Shown piece by piece: positions 50,681 to 62,191 of a stretch of 64,000 nt of DNA. Below the pieces are notes generated by a model. The model ran no database searches. It saw only the letters and a program-made list of their open reading frames with translations, and was not told the origin of the DNA. This stretch comes from Gelatoporia subvermispora B (Eukaryota > Basidiomycota > Agaricomycetes > Polyporales > Gelatoporiaceae): contig KB445812.1 in assembly GCA_000320605.2 (NCBI GenBank), positions 403,660-467,659 of the forward strand. Direction: 5' to 3'. The first letter of the stretch is position 1. Each line of letters starts with the position of its first letter. A program made the translations under genes and the position numbers.

Positions 50681-53636
50681 TGTGCTTGCTTGCTTGTACG
50701 TAATCATGTGCGAGATATATGACAGCGGAATCAACGTTGTTGGTACTTCCGGGCCGAAGCCACTCTAGCCAGCCAATCATCGGCGTCGCATGGCATAAAT
50801 ATTCGGTGTCTATGTAGTATGTACCCGGTCCAGAAAATGCGATATTCATATACGGCTGGTCTCGGGACAGCCGTATATACTGGCGCACCAACACAGAATG
50901 TCCCTGGATGGTCCGTACATCACCCAGGTCACAGGTGCCGCTCGACATAGTTCCAAAGATGTCGCACATGCAGCTTTCACTGTGTGAGGGCCATCGAGCT
51001 AGGTCTGGGCTGTCTGGGCTGTATGTCACATACGACAGAGCATCTCGCGATAAACTTTCGCCTATTGGGGCCAGGCATGCACAGAGAACTCTCTCCTTCT
51101 GATGCGTACTCATGCTCGTGACCTCACACGACCTGTCATTCCGTAAATAGAAGCAACACGCGGACGGAAGACGTTGCCCGACACATTGTATCCGATCGTG
51201 TCGGGATATCCCTCACATTGCTGAAAGCGTGTCCTAAAAAACCTCAGAACAGGCACAACGCACCTTCTGTTCAAGCTCCGTGAACTATAGTATGTGGATT
51301 ACAGTAGATCCACAATGCCAAGGCGGCGGAGCCGTCGTATCACCACCAGAGTAGGTAGCATAAGGCATGGGGCACTGACACACGTCTACCTCGTGATACT
51401 GGCATCTCTAGAATAGACAATATATGACGGTGGTCCGTTCCTAAGCGCATGGGTGTAATACACGCAGCAACGAAGCTGCACAGGGGCCAGGTGCGTACCC
51501 ACTGCGCTTTAAGATGCATGTTTCATGTTTACAAGAGCAGATCGATGGATTGTCTTCGGAGGGCACGATAGGATCCCTGGGAGTTAAGCCACACATCCGA
51601 TGAACAGGTGCAGGAGCCTGTCCCCAAAATATACAATATAGGCTGTGAATATATCGATCAAGCAGAATATACCTCGCGTGAAGAGCGACGATTTGACAGG
51701 TTTTGGATTGCAGTATGCTTGCGAACCCCGACATTGAAGCGATGACTCCAGGATACGCGATGATCGGTGGGAGTCAGATCCGTCTGGCCCTAGGTATCGA
51801 GGACCGAATGTCCTCCGACCATTGTAAATGAGGGCACTATGACCGGGAAGAGTAGACTCTTGACCAAATTGACCCAAATCAGATACCGAAGCATCGATGT
51901 ACAGAGCCATTAGGAAAATGACCTGTTGAATTAGACACGTGTTACCTTTCTTTCGGGACGTGGAGGCATCTTTAGATCGTTTCCGCGCGCAATAAGGTAA
52001 GTCGATATGCCCCTGATGGGTCCATACCATTTACTCAGAATTCGAAATTCAGATATTGCACCATCCAGTGACCAATATATGCTGGACTGTCATCATTTGG
52101 CGTTTGGGCGCCAAATATACGGGCAACAACGCTTGTTCCAGGGGGGTGTCCAGGAACCATCTGAGTGAGCATGCTGGGGTCCTGCCACGGTCTCCATTCA
52201 ATTCGCCGGGCGCTTTGGGACTGCCTACAGGCGTTCAGGCTCCAGCAGGCTCCCTGAGGGAGGCTTCCGACGTATTCAGCAGCTCCACGCGGTGAGCACA
52301 ACTTGAACACATGGGCACTCTGGTTTTTTCATACGCCTTCCAGATCATAGCTCGCATACGAGGAGCGAAAATAGCATCTACCTGGGTGCTGGAAGTTCAA
52401 GCGACTCTGCGCGGCGTATCGCCGCTCGCATCTGGACAGTATTAATCTGTCATTCGGCCATCTTGTCACGTATCCCCTGATTAAGGTTAACACCTTTCCC
52501 TCAGGATCTGCTCATGTGCTCTCGTCCGATCTCCGGGCTGTATCCATATCTATCCATATGCTAAATAGAACCACATGTACTGCACTCGGGCACCGGGGAC
52601 ACCGAAGAGGGCTGTGGGAACCGATGCTGGATAATACGACGGTTAACGTTCAACGTTCACCAGGCATACTACTTCGTGTCCGCGGTTCCTGTTCGCGGGA
52701 ATGTTAGGCAGTACGCTCGGCGTGCTGCGGGGACTCCCCTTGCCTTCTATTCTCGGAACGCCTCAACGGCCTCGTCCATCAAGGCATCGCGCGTCCCAGT
52801 CGTTAATGTCACCTTTTCGCCAGGATCTGATGAATTCTGCCATCTACGTCAATCGTGCTCGCCTCGGCTGTGAATCGGCTACGCAATTTCTGGTGAGTGA
52901 TATTATTCCATGTCCACTTTCAACCAAAGCCCTGCCACTCCGGCGTGCGGCGTGCGCGCCTGTTACTTTTTCGAGCCTGCGGCTGAAATATCAACGGTTG
53001 ATGTTACTAGTGGACAGCCATTGGTTGACGCCGCATGCTATCCCCATAAGTCGTACTTCATGGCCTTACCTTGGACCATATGCATAGGTTTCGGGTCGCG
53101 GGAGACAGGCTTAGTAGTCCAGACGCGGGTGCTGGGTGCTGAACATGGACAGGTGAACCCTGGATCATGATACACGAGCGCGAGCAGGAACGCAGTTCTG
53201 CCAGTCCATTCTTCTGTCTTACTGCGCCCGCCACGTCTGTGCCTCGCGTTTCTCTTGACCTTTTCTTCGTGTCTAGATCGCTTTAAGTTACCTATTCTGA
53301 TCTTCCATGTGTTATTCAGCTGTCCTTGGGGAACATCACGGCCGGACCTCGGAATGTATGAGATGCGCTCAATTATACTAATATGATCTTTCTATCGGAT
53401 CCCGAGTCACCGATACCCCTTGCCTCATAATGCTCCTGGGGTCCTTTCCTCTTATGTCATTGCAATTCAATGTCCGACCCGATCCGCGGCCCAGCAAGTT
53501 GTCTTCCTAACTGGTACATGCCGCGTCCATCACGTGGGTGATGTGCCACTGTGTTTTCAAAGCTTCATCGCCGGCCCATTATAAGGCTTCCTAATCGGCC
53601 CAGGTTACACGACAACCGATCTTTCTGAATTCCATT
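50681..53636. other. Gene-poor stretch, possible remnants only
   Basis: A minus-strand open frame to 51113 runs antisense into the thioesterase gene and has no recognisable motif. Near 52930-53170 a plus-strand frame has spacing like the ICMT C-terminal region (FFE... then VLGAEHG 54 residues later). Otherwise nothing recognised. Confidence 0.4.
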
Positions 53637-55068
53637 ATGTCGACGAATACTTCTTCCTTTGAGGCCACTACTGTCGTTTTCACGTACCCTGGGTCCTCTA
53701 TGCCTGGCTTGAAAGCTATGGCCAAGCGCTACGTCGCCTTGGATCAGACTGATTCCGGTAGCTTCGGTTTGACGCTAGTTCTCACTCACTGCATCGGTGC
53801 ATGTATGTCGTCGTGTCTGTTTGTCTCTAGTCAGCGGCGGATGCTCATTCGATGAATTTTAGTCAAGGAGATCTACGAACCCATTTTGGAGAAGCTGCTC
53901 AAGATCCGTGTCGCGATGGAAGGGTCTTCAGGACAACTGGTGCCTTTGATTCGTGAGGCCTGGTCCATTGAATGGCAGCATCACGGAGAGTCCGCCGTCT
54001 TGAACCATCCTGTGATCTCAAGGTCCTGCGACGGCAGTGGCTCATGTTGTTTCCACACCTCGGGTTCGGGTAGGTGGACTCCTTGCCTTATTGCCGATCT
54101 GTGGCGCTCACAGATGATCACATCAAGGATGTCACGAATGGGTTCGCGCCGTCAAACATTTCGTTCGTTCGAAGGTCTCGGAAGGTCACCGTCTCGTCGG
54201 TATCGGCCACTCTGCAGGTGCATGTGCGATGTGGGTTTTCATCAATACATTATATTCGAAACGCGCCTAAGTTGGTGGGATGTAGCATCTCTTCTGCTGT
54301 GGATTGCCTCCCAGGAGAGAAGATACCGTACGAATCAATCATCATCATTGAAGACTCCCTCGGTACCCGCGATCAGTGGGAAGTGGAGCGGCGTATTACC
54401 GAACGCCTCTTGAACAACATCATGTCCGGCATTGCCAAACGGCAAACCTTCTGGCCCGATAGGCAACATGCTCACAAGTATCTCTCGGAACGCATGCCCT
54501 GGAAGTTGTGGGACCCCAGGATTCTGACGCTGTATGCAGTGCGTGATAGTTTTCTTGCCTTCACATCGTGATTGGGCCCTTCATGACTGGCTACAGCGCC
54601 ACGCTTTACGGGACGCATTGCCGTCAGAATCAGATACACCGATGGTTACTCTGGCATGCAGCGTACAACATGAAATATCCGCATACACATACGAAGGCAT
54701 GGAGCTTTACAGTCAGGCACCGGATCATCTCGCAGCGCTCGACCCGAGCTTCGACGTTCATATGATCTATGGAGAGAGACACGACATCCTGTGAGTGAGC
54801 ACCTGATACTGATGCGATAACTGACCGCTGGTGGCTGTAATACAGAAGTAAGGGGTTTCATGATTCCATCCTCAATTGCCGTAAGATGGCATCTGTACAG
54901 CGCATCTCTGGCGCCGGACATCTGGTATGTACTCATCATGTCCACGACAAATGCGGGGTGCCCACTTCTGGATTGCAGGCCGTCCAGGATAATCCTGATG
55001 GGGTAGCGGATGCCATCGAGAGTGCTTTATACAGCATCATTAGTCGCATGCCGAAGTCCAGGCTGTGA
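53637..55068 (+). CDS. Alpha/beta-hydrolase fold protein
   Basis: Seven exons (53637-53802, 53863-54036, 54128-54234, 54272-54538, 54597-54790, 54846-54924, 54979-55068) join to about 358 residues. Serine hydrolase fold: LVLTHCIGAFKEIYEPILEK (oxyanion region after beta-3), then EAWSIEWQHHGESA, nucleophile elbow G-I-G-H-S142-A-G, and IPYESIIIIEDSLG. MIYGERHDIL with the acid residue and ISGAGHLAVQDNPDG with the catalytic His complete the triad region. This matches a fungal AB-hydrolase group often found beside toxin or metabolite clusters. Exon 2/3 and 3/4 junctions were chosen to keep the family motifs in frame and are less certain (donors GTGGCT and GTTTTC). Esterase or lipase-like activity is likely; substrate unknown. 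Confidence 0.82.
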
Positions 55069-56500
55069 CGTCTGTGAGATCTAGGGTACAACCGCAGCAG
55101 GTCCGGCGAGGGAGACGAAGTTAGCTTGACTTGATTTGCTCCTTGCATTTGACAAATCCACGGTGTTTCTCCGTCGATATCTGTATGTTGGACTGTTGTT
55201 CAATAAAGAGTTCACTGATAGGCGTGCACCACCCAGATAGACAATTCCTCGTAAAGCTCATATGAACGCTGCATTTGCATTCGCCGTATGAATACGGTGT
55301 TCAAGAAAAAACAGTTTACTAGGGTGACACAGAGCTCTGTGCTCAATCGGACCTGCCGAGGTTTCAACGAACATGATCCCGCGGTTTCTATGAATGGTTG
55401 TTGGCTACTTGGAAATTCAAGAATGGTTTTGTGTATGACCAACTGAAAAAATTGTCTCAGCTGGCGAACGAAGTTCAGCGATACTGAGTTCACATGACAT
55501 CGGAAACATACCAGCATCAATACGTCCATTGGGCTGGCCCGCATGCAAGCGAGCGTATCGGATTCTCTGTCCCCGGGTTTCCTACAAATGCGTTGTGCAA
55601 GGCGACACATTGGTACATGAGTATGATGGTCATCTGCTGCAATCCACCTTGGATAGACCTTCTGATACTTCTAGTACGTGTCTACCTCATCAATATCTGA
55701 TTGGTGCTGTCAACACACCCCAGGGGTCATCCGGGCATCCTTCAAGGCACACAAGCCTGAGGAGCTGTTTCTCCGGAGTCTCCGGAGGAACGTTTGCATG
55801 CGCACAGAAGATTACGTGCCGTGCCCATATGGCTGTTCCCGCAATAGTTATTTCATTCGGCTCAGATAGGAGACGTAGCGGCTACATGGGTGCTATACGC
55901 GGTGCTGATGGCATGTAGCATCGACATCTATCGCGCGAACCACATCAAGTCGATACGTGTTGTAATTTGCTTTACCATTGCGCCACGATGTCGCTCATGA
56001 ATGGTGAGGACAATTGTATCCGTTGTTATTTTAGACACACGCCAATGAGTTCTATGTCCCTCATGTTTTCGATGCGCACAGATCACGACCGGATCACTAT
56101 ATACGATCTGTCAGTCGCTTATTCGTGACGACAGATATTCAGGCCTTGCTGTGACGCATAGAAATGACAAATGTTCGCGCTCCTAATCATCAGAACCTGA
56201 CCCGGCAACCTTCGAGTCCGACAGATGCCCTGAAATGGAGAATCACACTCTACATATGCGACATGTCCGTGTATGCCACAGATAGTCTGAATCTGCGAAC
56301 GCAAAACCATACAATTTGGGAATTGACCACATGCACATGTCGGGCGGCATATCGAGTATGCGATGGGCCCGTACTCACGACATATAAAGCAGCGACGGGT
56401 CGCTTGTTGGAAGACCATTCATCCCCTCCAGCAAAGGCAAATCTACGTCGAAGATACACTGGATCACCTCCAGCACTCCTGTGAAACTCCCCTGACATCT
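55069..56500. other. Intergenic, nothing recognised
   Basis: Short open frames only. The stretch 55870-55990 reads as a hydrophobic segment (WVLYAVLMACSIDIYRANH), possibly a remnant, family not identified. Confidence 0.4.
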
Positions 56501-58226
56501 ATGTCTACGCCTGCTCATGAGCCGCCGAAGTCAGTCTTGGAACCCAGTGACGATTCTCTCCCAGAGTTTACTCCCATGGCCTGGTGGGATACCTTATCTT
56601 CATCGGGTTCAGTAAAGTTAACTATCATGCTTTTAGGCGCGTTAGCGAGATCCGTGCTGCTATTCCTCCCCATCTGTTCGTCAGGGACACGTGGAAGGGA
56701 ATATTGTATCTTGCACGGGATGTTACAATGGCCGCAATTGCATGGAGGCTCGCGCTGTTCATCGATCCGCTCTATGCAGCAGGATCTACTTTTGGTGAGG
56801 CAGGGACGCGTCTGAACGAATGCGTACGCTGGGGGACCTGGATGATCTAGTGAGTCCTATATGAGCTATTGGTATTCAATGCTTATACATATTTCGCAGC
56901 TGGTGGTTCCAAGGCTTAATTTTTACGGGAATTTGGGTTATTGGTCATGAGGTAGTGTTTGGTTCGCATCGGTGGTTGATCATATTCTGAGCATTGGCTA
57001 GTGTGGCCACGGAGCATTTTCATCGAACAAGGTGGTCTGCGACTCCGTAGGATACGTAAGCAATATTTAGCGTTTCCTCCTTTTCCAAGTTTGACCTTCA
57101 GATAGGTGGTACATACCCTGCTTTGGACACCGTACTTCAGCTGGAAAATCTCTCATCATCGTCACCACCGTAACCACGCATCCATGGAGCGCGACGAAGT
57201 ATACGTCCCCAAGACTAGAAGTGACCTCTGCATTCCGGACGAACATCAGGAGCACCCGATTGACTACGAAGAATATTTCGGAGATACACCAATATATACG
57301 CTTTATATGTTGATCCGACAACAGGTTGTTGCCTTCCCTGCATATCTTCGTAAGTGCTGAATGATCTCGCTCCTGTCTCATCTCCTAAAGGTCACGAATC
57401 AGTATACAACGTCTCTGGTCAGAAATCGTACCCAAAATGGACTAACCATTTCGATCGTGAGTATTCGGAAGTTCATTGTGATCTCGAAATCCTCTTATAT
57501 TCATCGTCTCCTACAGCGGATTCAATCCTGTTCTCTCCGTCTCAAAGAGATGCCGTGATCGTCTCCAATATGGGCATCCTCTCGATGGTCCTGATTGTGT
57601 ACCTTGCCTCTATGACATGGGGGTTCGTAGCAGTCGCGAAGTACTATGGGATCCCGTGGCTGCTAGTTTCACATTGGTCAATGATTCACTCACTTGTCGT
57701 CACCCAAAATGACTAATATGAACTTCAGGTTCATCATGATCACTTATTTACATCACACCGACCCAGAGCTGCCGCACTACAGGGACGCGCAGTGGAACTT
57801 CCAGCGGGGAGCCTCTGCCACCGTAGATCGGGACTTCTTGGGGTGGATGGGACGTTTCTTCCTTCATGATGTCGCACATTTCCACGTGATACATCACTTC
57901 TTTCCAAAGCTGCCATTTTGTAAGTCCTGCGTTTCAGCGTACATACCCAATTGACCCAACCTTTCTCGAAGACCATGCGCCGGAGGCCACGGCGTATCTG
58001 CAAGCTTTCATAGGAATTCACTACCATCGCTCCAGCAAGCCGGTATTCAAGGCACTTTGGGACAACTATAATGACTGTCAATTCGTGGACAATGAGGGTG
58101 CGACCGTTATTTCTGCTCTATTTTCCTCTTCATTTTACCAAAGACATATCAGGTGATATCTTGTTCTATCGTGACAAGCGAGGGCGAGCAAAGTACAAGC
58201 CAGCTCGGAATCTGGATGCTAAGTAA
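56501..58226 (+). CDS. Delta-12 fatty acid desaturase-like enzyme (FAD2 family)
   Basis: Ten exons (56501-56583, 56637-56849, 56900-56951, 57002-57055, 57106-57349, 57391-57456, 57517-57676, 57729-57919, 57972-58097, 58153-58226) join to 420 residues, typical for fungal delta-12 desaturases. These endoplasmic-reticulum di-iron enzymes put a double bond at C12 of oleate on phospholipid; family members can also make acetylenic bonds. All three histidine boxes are present: HECGH (115-119), HHRHH (151-155) and HVIHH (343-347), with YLHHTDP before the third. Hydrophobic pairs surround them. No stop or shift. It is intron-rich and on the same strand as the neighbouring hydrolase, thioesterase, transporter and P450, so it could be a pathway-specific paralogue rather than the housekeeping enzyme. 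Confidence 0.93.
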
Positions 58227-58567
58227 GATATGGATCACCTTCTATGACAGATCAGGATCTATGAACTCTTCGAAGTGTGTTACGACACATCGCGTCCGTG
58301 TCTCTGTTTTTGCATAACGAAATGTGTTTTGTTCTATTCAAAATGAAATTATATGTCATTGCTAGTATTCATGCTGCAAATTCGGAAGTAGACTCATAGA
58401 AAGAGCTTGAGCAGCCAAAGTCGTAGTGATACTTTTAAAGCATGTCTGAGTCGTTTGTTATTCCGACACGCATTCGGCACGATCGACGGAGTTATCAGCA
58501 AATTCTCGTGTTTGCTTTTACCACTTTTACGTCTTTTCTGGTCAATAAGCACCCCAAAAGCGATGAA

Positions 58568-58597
58568 TTTCCTGCTTTAATAGCCAAAAGCAGGAAA
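58568..58597. repeat. Perfect 11-bp hairpin
   Basis: TTTCCTGCTTT, 8-base loop, AAAGCAGGAAA. Confidence 0.6.
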
Positions 58598-58673
58598 AGT
58601 AGCGCCAAAGTAGATGTAAGGTTTTCCTCAGGCTCTTCAGCCATCCGTCACTGTAGAGTTATACCAGCTGTGC

Positions 58674-58782
58674 TTAAGGGTACAGTGGCCTATAGTATGG
58701 CTATAGCCAGCTAGCCATTGTACAATGCAGCCATAGGGAAAAATACGGCGTTGTTTTACAATAGCCAGTGCACCCTTTTAAG
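58674..58782. mobile_element. Possible 0.1-kb TIR element (MITE-like)
   Basis: Left end TTAAGGGTACAGTGGC and right end (complement) TTAAAAGGGTGCACTGGC are imperfect inverted repeats around about 75 bp that contain further copies of GGCTATAGCC-like palindromes. TTAA at both ends could be a target duplication. No coding capacity. Confidence 0.4.
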
Positions 58783-58899
58783 GAAACTGGCACATGACCT
58801 CTTCCTCGGCATACCTCGGCATTCTCGTCCTTTTCGCACACCTTCCCAGATTCTGCTCGTGCCACATATGTCATGTGTTGCACGCTCGGGCCGATGCTC

Positions 58900-59340
58900 C
58901 ATACACCAGCGCTCCGGCCTCTTTCTTCTGCGCGCGCGCCCCTGCGCTCCCGCTGCGTGCGCTCGCTGGCTACGGCGCGCTCCCGCTGGCTACAGCGCGC
59001 TCCCGCTGTGCGCGCTCGCTGGCTACGGCGTGCCCCCACGCTCCCGCTGCGCACGCTTGCTGGCTACGGCACCCCCCGCTTCTGTGTGCCGCGTACGCTA
59101 GCTATGGCATGCCCCCCTCCCCGCCGTCCGCATGCTGGCTACGGCCCACCCCTGCCCTTGCCGTCCGCGTGCGCTGGCGACAGCGCGCCTCCTCCCCGCC
59201 GTCCGCGCGCTGGCTACAGCGTGCCCCCGCCCCGCCCCCGCCGTTCACACTTGCTAGCTATGGCACGCCCCGCTGCTGTGTGCCGCCCTCCTCCTCGCAT
59301 TCGCAGCTCCCGCTCCTGCTCCTGCATCTCACGCTTGCAC
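58900..59340. repeat. GC-rich degenerate minisatellite
   Basis: The core GCTGGCTACGGC with flanking GCGCGCTCCCGC recurs about nine times at irregular spacing of roughly 25-65 bp, with variants GCTAGCTATGGC and GCTGGCTACAGC. Several overlapping frames are open across it (plus and minus), an effect of composition rather than coding. Confidence 0.7.
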
Positions 59341-59800
59341 GTGTGGCACCCTGCTCCCGTCCCTCGCTCTTGGACTGGGACTTATATTCGGCCGCATCCC
59401 CTTACAGCTGCGAGCATGGTGATCAGCCTAAACGGGAAGGATTCGGCCTGGAGAAGGGCAAACTGGGTGACACAAGGTACGTCGCTAGACTTGTGTTTGT
59501 TCTCCCACCCATTTCTCACTGGGCTCACGAATGCAATGTCTCTTTACCTTGTGATGCTGTACAAGACATTTTGTAAAAGCTTGGACATGCCTACGGAAGG
59601 AGCGATATCGTACTGAGACATTAGGTACAGGGCGAACAGGCAACATGAGCTGCCTCGATAGGGACTTCGTACAGTTGCATCATGACTTAGTGATGTATTC
59701 GGCTGCAGGAGATCTAGCTCTTGTATTTAAATAACAAACAGCGGAAAATTAACATACAAATGACATGGCAAAAACAGTACAGCAGGACCCGTACTCGTGC

Positions 59801-61913
59801 TCAATCAGACAAGTCCCCGATTTCAATTTCCTCCTCTGGTGCATCACTAAGATAACTCTCCGTCGAGAATACCTCGTCAGCGCTATCATCACCCTCGACG
59901 CTCTCGTTTGGAGAACTATGCTGGCCGTTTGGGGGACCTGTGGCAACTGGGGAAGACGGACGTGAATTGAAGATGGCCGGAGATCCGGGACTTGAAGTCG
60001 ATGCTGCTCCAGGCACCTGTAGACTACTTGATGATTCCGGCAGGTCGTATCCATCAGTGTTCGTATCTGAGTGGACTATCTGGAAGCGAGGGGGGACGTG
60101 AGCAAAGAGGTACTCTGTGAGCCAGCCCTGAGGGGAACCGATCTTTGTCAACGTTTTCAGCCACTTTGCAGCCCAGGTCTTCGCAAGACGGTGGCGCAGG
60201 CATGCTTGTTTCGCGGCGTATACTCGCAGGCCAGAGAGGATATCAGCACGTGCCGTGGAGCTCCTTGCTGCAGGAAGCGACTCCCATCACGTAGCTGGAT
60301 GAACCAGATATCTCATACTTCGCCGCATTTCTTCGAGGAGAAGTACTTCTTCTTCTTCCTAGCAGTCAGCCCTTGCGCAAGTTTTGGCCCATTCGTCTCG
60401 GAGATGTTCATCTTCGACTTCGATAGACGAGCCTGACTGAGCTTCGCCACTGAGAATGTCTTGAGGCAACATTCATATCCACGAGGGCTGGCGTCAGCCT
60501 TCGCTCTGCTCATCCTCCTCACGGCCCGGCCCACAGTTGTCCTCCTTCCTCAATTCCTTGAACATGTCCTTCCAGGACCCCTCAGGATCGAGCGAAATGA
60601 GAGCGGCACGCGCCCCGCGATAGCGCTCGACTGCGAGCTTGATCTTTCCTGTGAACGCACGAATCGACGTCTTGCTCCGGGTATTCGCTTTGTTGCCTGT
60701 GCCGGAAATGTTCTGTTTGACGCGCTGAAGAAGGCCCGCATACACGCGCCGCATGCGTCGGACTTCACCTAGTGCGTCTTCCATTTGTGCGCGGCGGAGT
60801 CGACGTTCAATGTCCGCAACTCCTTGACAACAAGATGTTGCCTGCACATCCGAGGAGAGTGCGGAGGGAAGCCAAACCTTGGTGACTTCGGGTGGATCAT
60901 GGACGAGCACATCGCCAGTTGTTTCCGGTGTGGAGGCCTCTGGAGGTAGCGTTCCCGGCATGTAAAATGCTTGATGTACATTCCATGACTGTATGTGGCG
61001 TGTCAGGACATTGCGTCGCTCCTGTAGGCTCGCTGCCTTCTTGTCACCACCTCCTGGGCGATCAGTTCTGAGACGAAGCTTTCGTCTGACATTGTGATAA
61101 GTGGTTTGCATTCTGAAGAGATTGAGCTACTCACTGCCGTTCTTCGAGTTCTATCCCGAAACGTATGAACGTGCTTGGGCTTGGTCTCTCTGGTGCAGAG
61201 GGACTGCTAGAAGCCACAATCTGGGTGGCGTCTGCTGCTTCCTCTCGGGCAAGCTCAAGACGAATGGTTGCGAGAGTGGTAGCTGTAGAGAAATGTTTAG
61301 TAAACCATAGAGGATCTGTGGAGGTAGCAAAGAGTACTTACAAGGCGGCGGCTCTGCATAGGGATCCGGATTTGAGTGATCCAACAACCAGTCATCGACC
61401 ATCTTCTGCCACTTGAGGATCTGATCCGCAGGGAATGCATTGGTGAATTTGGAGGCCGCTTCGTGTGGTTTCTTTGCCATGGCATGAGCTTCAATGAGGT
61501 TAGTTCGGAGTGAATCTCCTATGACGGTCTTAAATAGCTATAATTGAGCGGCGAACAGATGTCTTACCTAGTTCTGCTACCTTGTGCCAATTCTACCAGC
61601 CCCAGTGATCGTCTAGGGCTGCGTGACGCGCCGCCGGGCCCATCTCCCGTGTACTACTTGTGGTACCGCCACTATGCGCCCACTCTGCCTCGATAGATTC
61701 CCCATGTGTGCGACCAACTCCGGGAGTCAAATTGAAGGAATAGGCTGTTCTGCAGGAGGGTCTGTGGCCTTCGATGTGAGCTTTGGGAATCAGGGGACGG
61801 ATGACAAGATCCTGTTGTTTTGTCATCACGGTGACGAGGATTCACTGGGATTGGACGACGAGCTTCCCGCAACGCTGCTGCACAGCTGGAGAAGCCACCC
61901 GCCGCTTACATAA
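59801..61913 (-). mobile_element. KDZ transposase gene, 3' part only, decayed
   Basis: Reading from 61913 downward the peptide pieces match the C-terminal half of basidiomycete KDZ (CxC-type) transposases. These include HIEGHRPSCRTAYSFNLTPG and STREMGPAARHAALDDHW, then PHEAASKFTNAFPADQILKW, a leucine-rich stretch, QSWNVHQAFYMPG, DIERRLRRAQMEDALGEVRR, NTRSKTSIRAF, and VERYRGARAALISLDPEGSW. Near the end are LLLEEMRRSMRYL and LRVYAAKQACLRHRLAKTW. Stops interrupt it (for example after PAT near 60295), and the N-terminal catalytic half is missing: homology ends where the copia leader begins. Inactive remnant. Confidence 0.8.
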
Positions 61914-61955
61914 TTTCGTAGAACAGTTTGTCGTGTCTCGTGTATCGCGCACCTC

Positions 61956-62123
61956 AGTCTTTGACCTTACGGGGACTGAGGTGAGCATCTTATAGTTATC
62001 CACCTACTGTACATTGCTGACTGTAGTAGCCTGGAGAATTCTCTCCGTCAATAGGTTAGCAGAATACATAGTCTTTGACCTTACAGAGACTGAGCCTGGA
62101 GAATTCTCTCCGTCAATAGGTTA
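61956..62123 (+). repeat. Duplicated LTR/leader segment; second copy lacks a 49-nt GT...AG stretch
   Basis: Segment A (AGTCTTTGACCTTAC...GACTGAG, 25 bp) is at 61956-61980 and 62070-62094 with two mismatches. Segment B (29 bp, CCTGGAGAATTCTCTCCGTC...) is at 62030-62058 and 62095-62123, identical. In copy 1 A and B are separated by 61981-62029, which begins GTGAGC and ends TAG with a GCTGAC branch-like site; in copy 2 they are fused exactly at that point. The duplication lies immediately upstream of the copia primer-binding site. Confidence 0.8.
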
Positions 62124-62134
62124 TGAGCCCCGAG
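62119..62134 (+). other. Retrotransposon primer-binding site
   Basis: GGTTATGAGCCC is complementary to the anticodon arm of eukaryotic initiator tRNA-Met (GGGCUCAUAACC), the half-tRNA priming used by copia-type elements. It directly follows the putative LTR end and lies 58 bp before the gag ATG. Confidence 0.65.
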
Positions 62135-62191
62135 TAAAAAATTGCTACGGGCACCCCTGAACTCTCGCGCACATCCCTTGCTCGTTGAAAA

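Larger units (their letters stand above)
58227..59800. other. Intergenic, repeat-rich
   Basis: Holds two short inverted-repeat elements and a GC-rich minisatellite (separate entries). No gene recognised. Confidence 0.5.

Noticed and set aside
50253..51113. 286-codon minus-strand open frame
   Set aside because: Half of it is antisense to a well-supported thioesterase exon and the rest has no recognisable motif.
58794..59616. Two overlapping 250-codon plus-strand frames
   Set aside because: They run through a GC-rich minisatellite; the Ala/Pro/Leu-rich peptides reflect repeat composition.
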